NCBI GenBank assembly: GCA_003483125.1
Contig: DMWU01000051.1
Coordinates: 1-6,116 of the forward strand
Source of the DNA: Erythrobacter sp.
GTDB taxonomy: Bacteria > Pseudomonadota > Alphaproteobacteria > Sphingomonadales > Sphingomonadaceae
Direction: 5' to 3'
Length of the DNA stretch: 6,116 nucleotides
Position numbers and translations under genes: made by a program
In this document: positions 5,886 through 6,116 of the stretch, piece after piece
Position numbering within the stretch: the first letter of the stretch is position 1
Layout: every line of letters begins with the position of its first letter
Notes under the pieces: generated by a model
Told to the model about the DNA's origin: nothing
Databases searched by the model: none
The model's input: only the letters and a program-made list of their open reading frames with translations

Positions 5886-6116
5886 CTAAAGCGCTGGATT
5901 ATCGTAATAGTGCCAGGTGAAGATCGCCATCGCACCGCGATGCGGACTCCAACCCTCGGCTAATTTTCGTGCAAGCTTCTCGCTTGGTCGCTCTGCGAGC
6001 TCCAAAAGTCGTTTGATGCCCTCTTGCACTGCTAGGTCACCGGCGGGCCAGGTATCGGGCCGCCCCTCGGCAAAAAGCAGGTAGATTTCGGCCGACCAGC
6101 GACCGATACCCTTAAT
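5886..6116 (-). CDS. DNA-3-methyladenine glycosylase II, AlkA/HhH-GPD type (5' end missing)
   Basis: This is a base-excision repair enzyme that removes alkylated purines such as 3-methyladenine. Only the last 76 residues are in the window; the gene enters from the right edge. The fragment opens with the helix-hairpin-helix motif IKGIGRWSAEIYLL (residues 1-14). It continues with RPDTWPAGDLAVQ, in which Asp27 of PAGD is at the position of the AlkA catalytic aspartate, and ends with the WSPHRGAMAIFTWHYY block (56-71) typical of the family C-terminus. The usual family length near 200 or more means about two thirds is missing. It reads toward the S9 peptidase gene on the same strand with 77 bases between them, which contain a likely promoter. 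The frame is open to the edge and ends in TAG. Confidence 0.9.
   Translation of the reverse strand: MKGIGRWSAEIYLLFAEGRPDTWPAGDLAVQEGIKRLLELAERPSEKLARKLAEGWSPHRGAMAIFTWHYYDNPAL

Noticed and set aside
1..6116. CRISPR array, IS element, tRNA or rRNA
   Set aside because: No regularly spaced repeats, no terminal inverted repeats with a transposase, and no cloverleaf or rRNA-like stretches were seen on either strand.

Overview
This window looks like ordinary chromosomal sequence from an alphaproteobacterium, probably a sphingomonad (Erythrobacter/Sphingomonas-like). That placement is an inference from gene content, from the style of the CcmA and SDR proteins, and from use of GTG and TTG starts. 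No search was possible. There are eight protein genes, two of them cut by the window edges. I see no RNA gene, CRISPR array, insertion sequence, phage gene or attachment site.

Layout from left to right: the 3' part of methionine aminopeptidase (map, + strand, 1-578) converges on a small MoaF-like lipocalin-type protein (- strand, 632-976). A 269-base gap without a gene follows. Next is the heme-exporter pair ccmA-ccmB on the - strand (2480 down to 1246, joined by an ATGA overlap). It diverges from a pterin-4a-carbinolamine dehydratase (+ strand, 2542-2832, TTG start). That gene converges, with only three bases between stop codons, on a short-chain dehydrogenase/reductase (- strand, 2836-3642, GTG start). 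A large secreted S9-family serine peptidase (- strand, 3733-5808) lies upstream of the SDR and is followed by a clear intrinsic terminator at 3670-3707. The window closes with the 3' end of an AlkA-type DNA-3-methyladenine glycosylase (- strand, 5886-6116), which has no complete ORF here and was read directly from the sequence.

The genes do not form one pathway. CcmA and CcmB act together in cytochrome c maturation. The others are housekeeping or general metabolic genes: N-terminal methionine removal, pterin recycling, redox chemistry, peptide degradation and alkylation repair. The start of the peptidase is best placed at an internal GTG at 5808. This gives a good ribosome binding site and a clean signal peptide, whereas the longer ATG reading at 5847 would begin upstream of the likely -10 box.

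The points most worth a second look are modest. CcmA lacks the switch histidine of its H-loop (Leu175) and the usual Q-loop glutamine. ccmA has no visible Shine-Dalgarno, and a possible promoter lies so close to the ATG that its mRNA could be leaderless. The SDR has a candidate promoter that overlaps the terminator of the gene before it. I found no convincing undescribed system.
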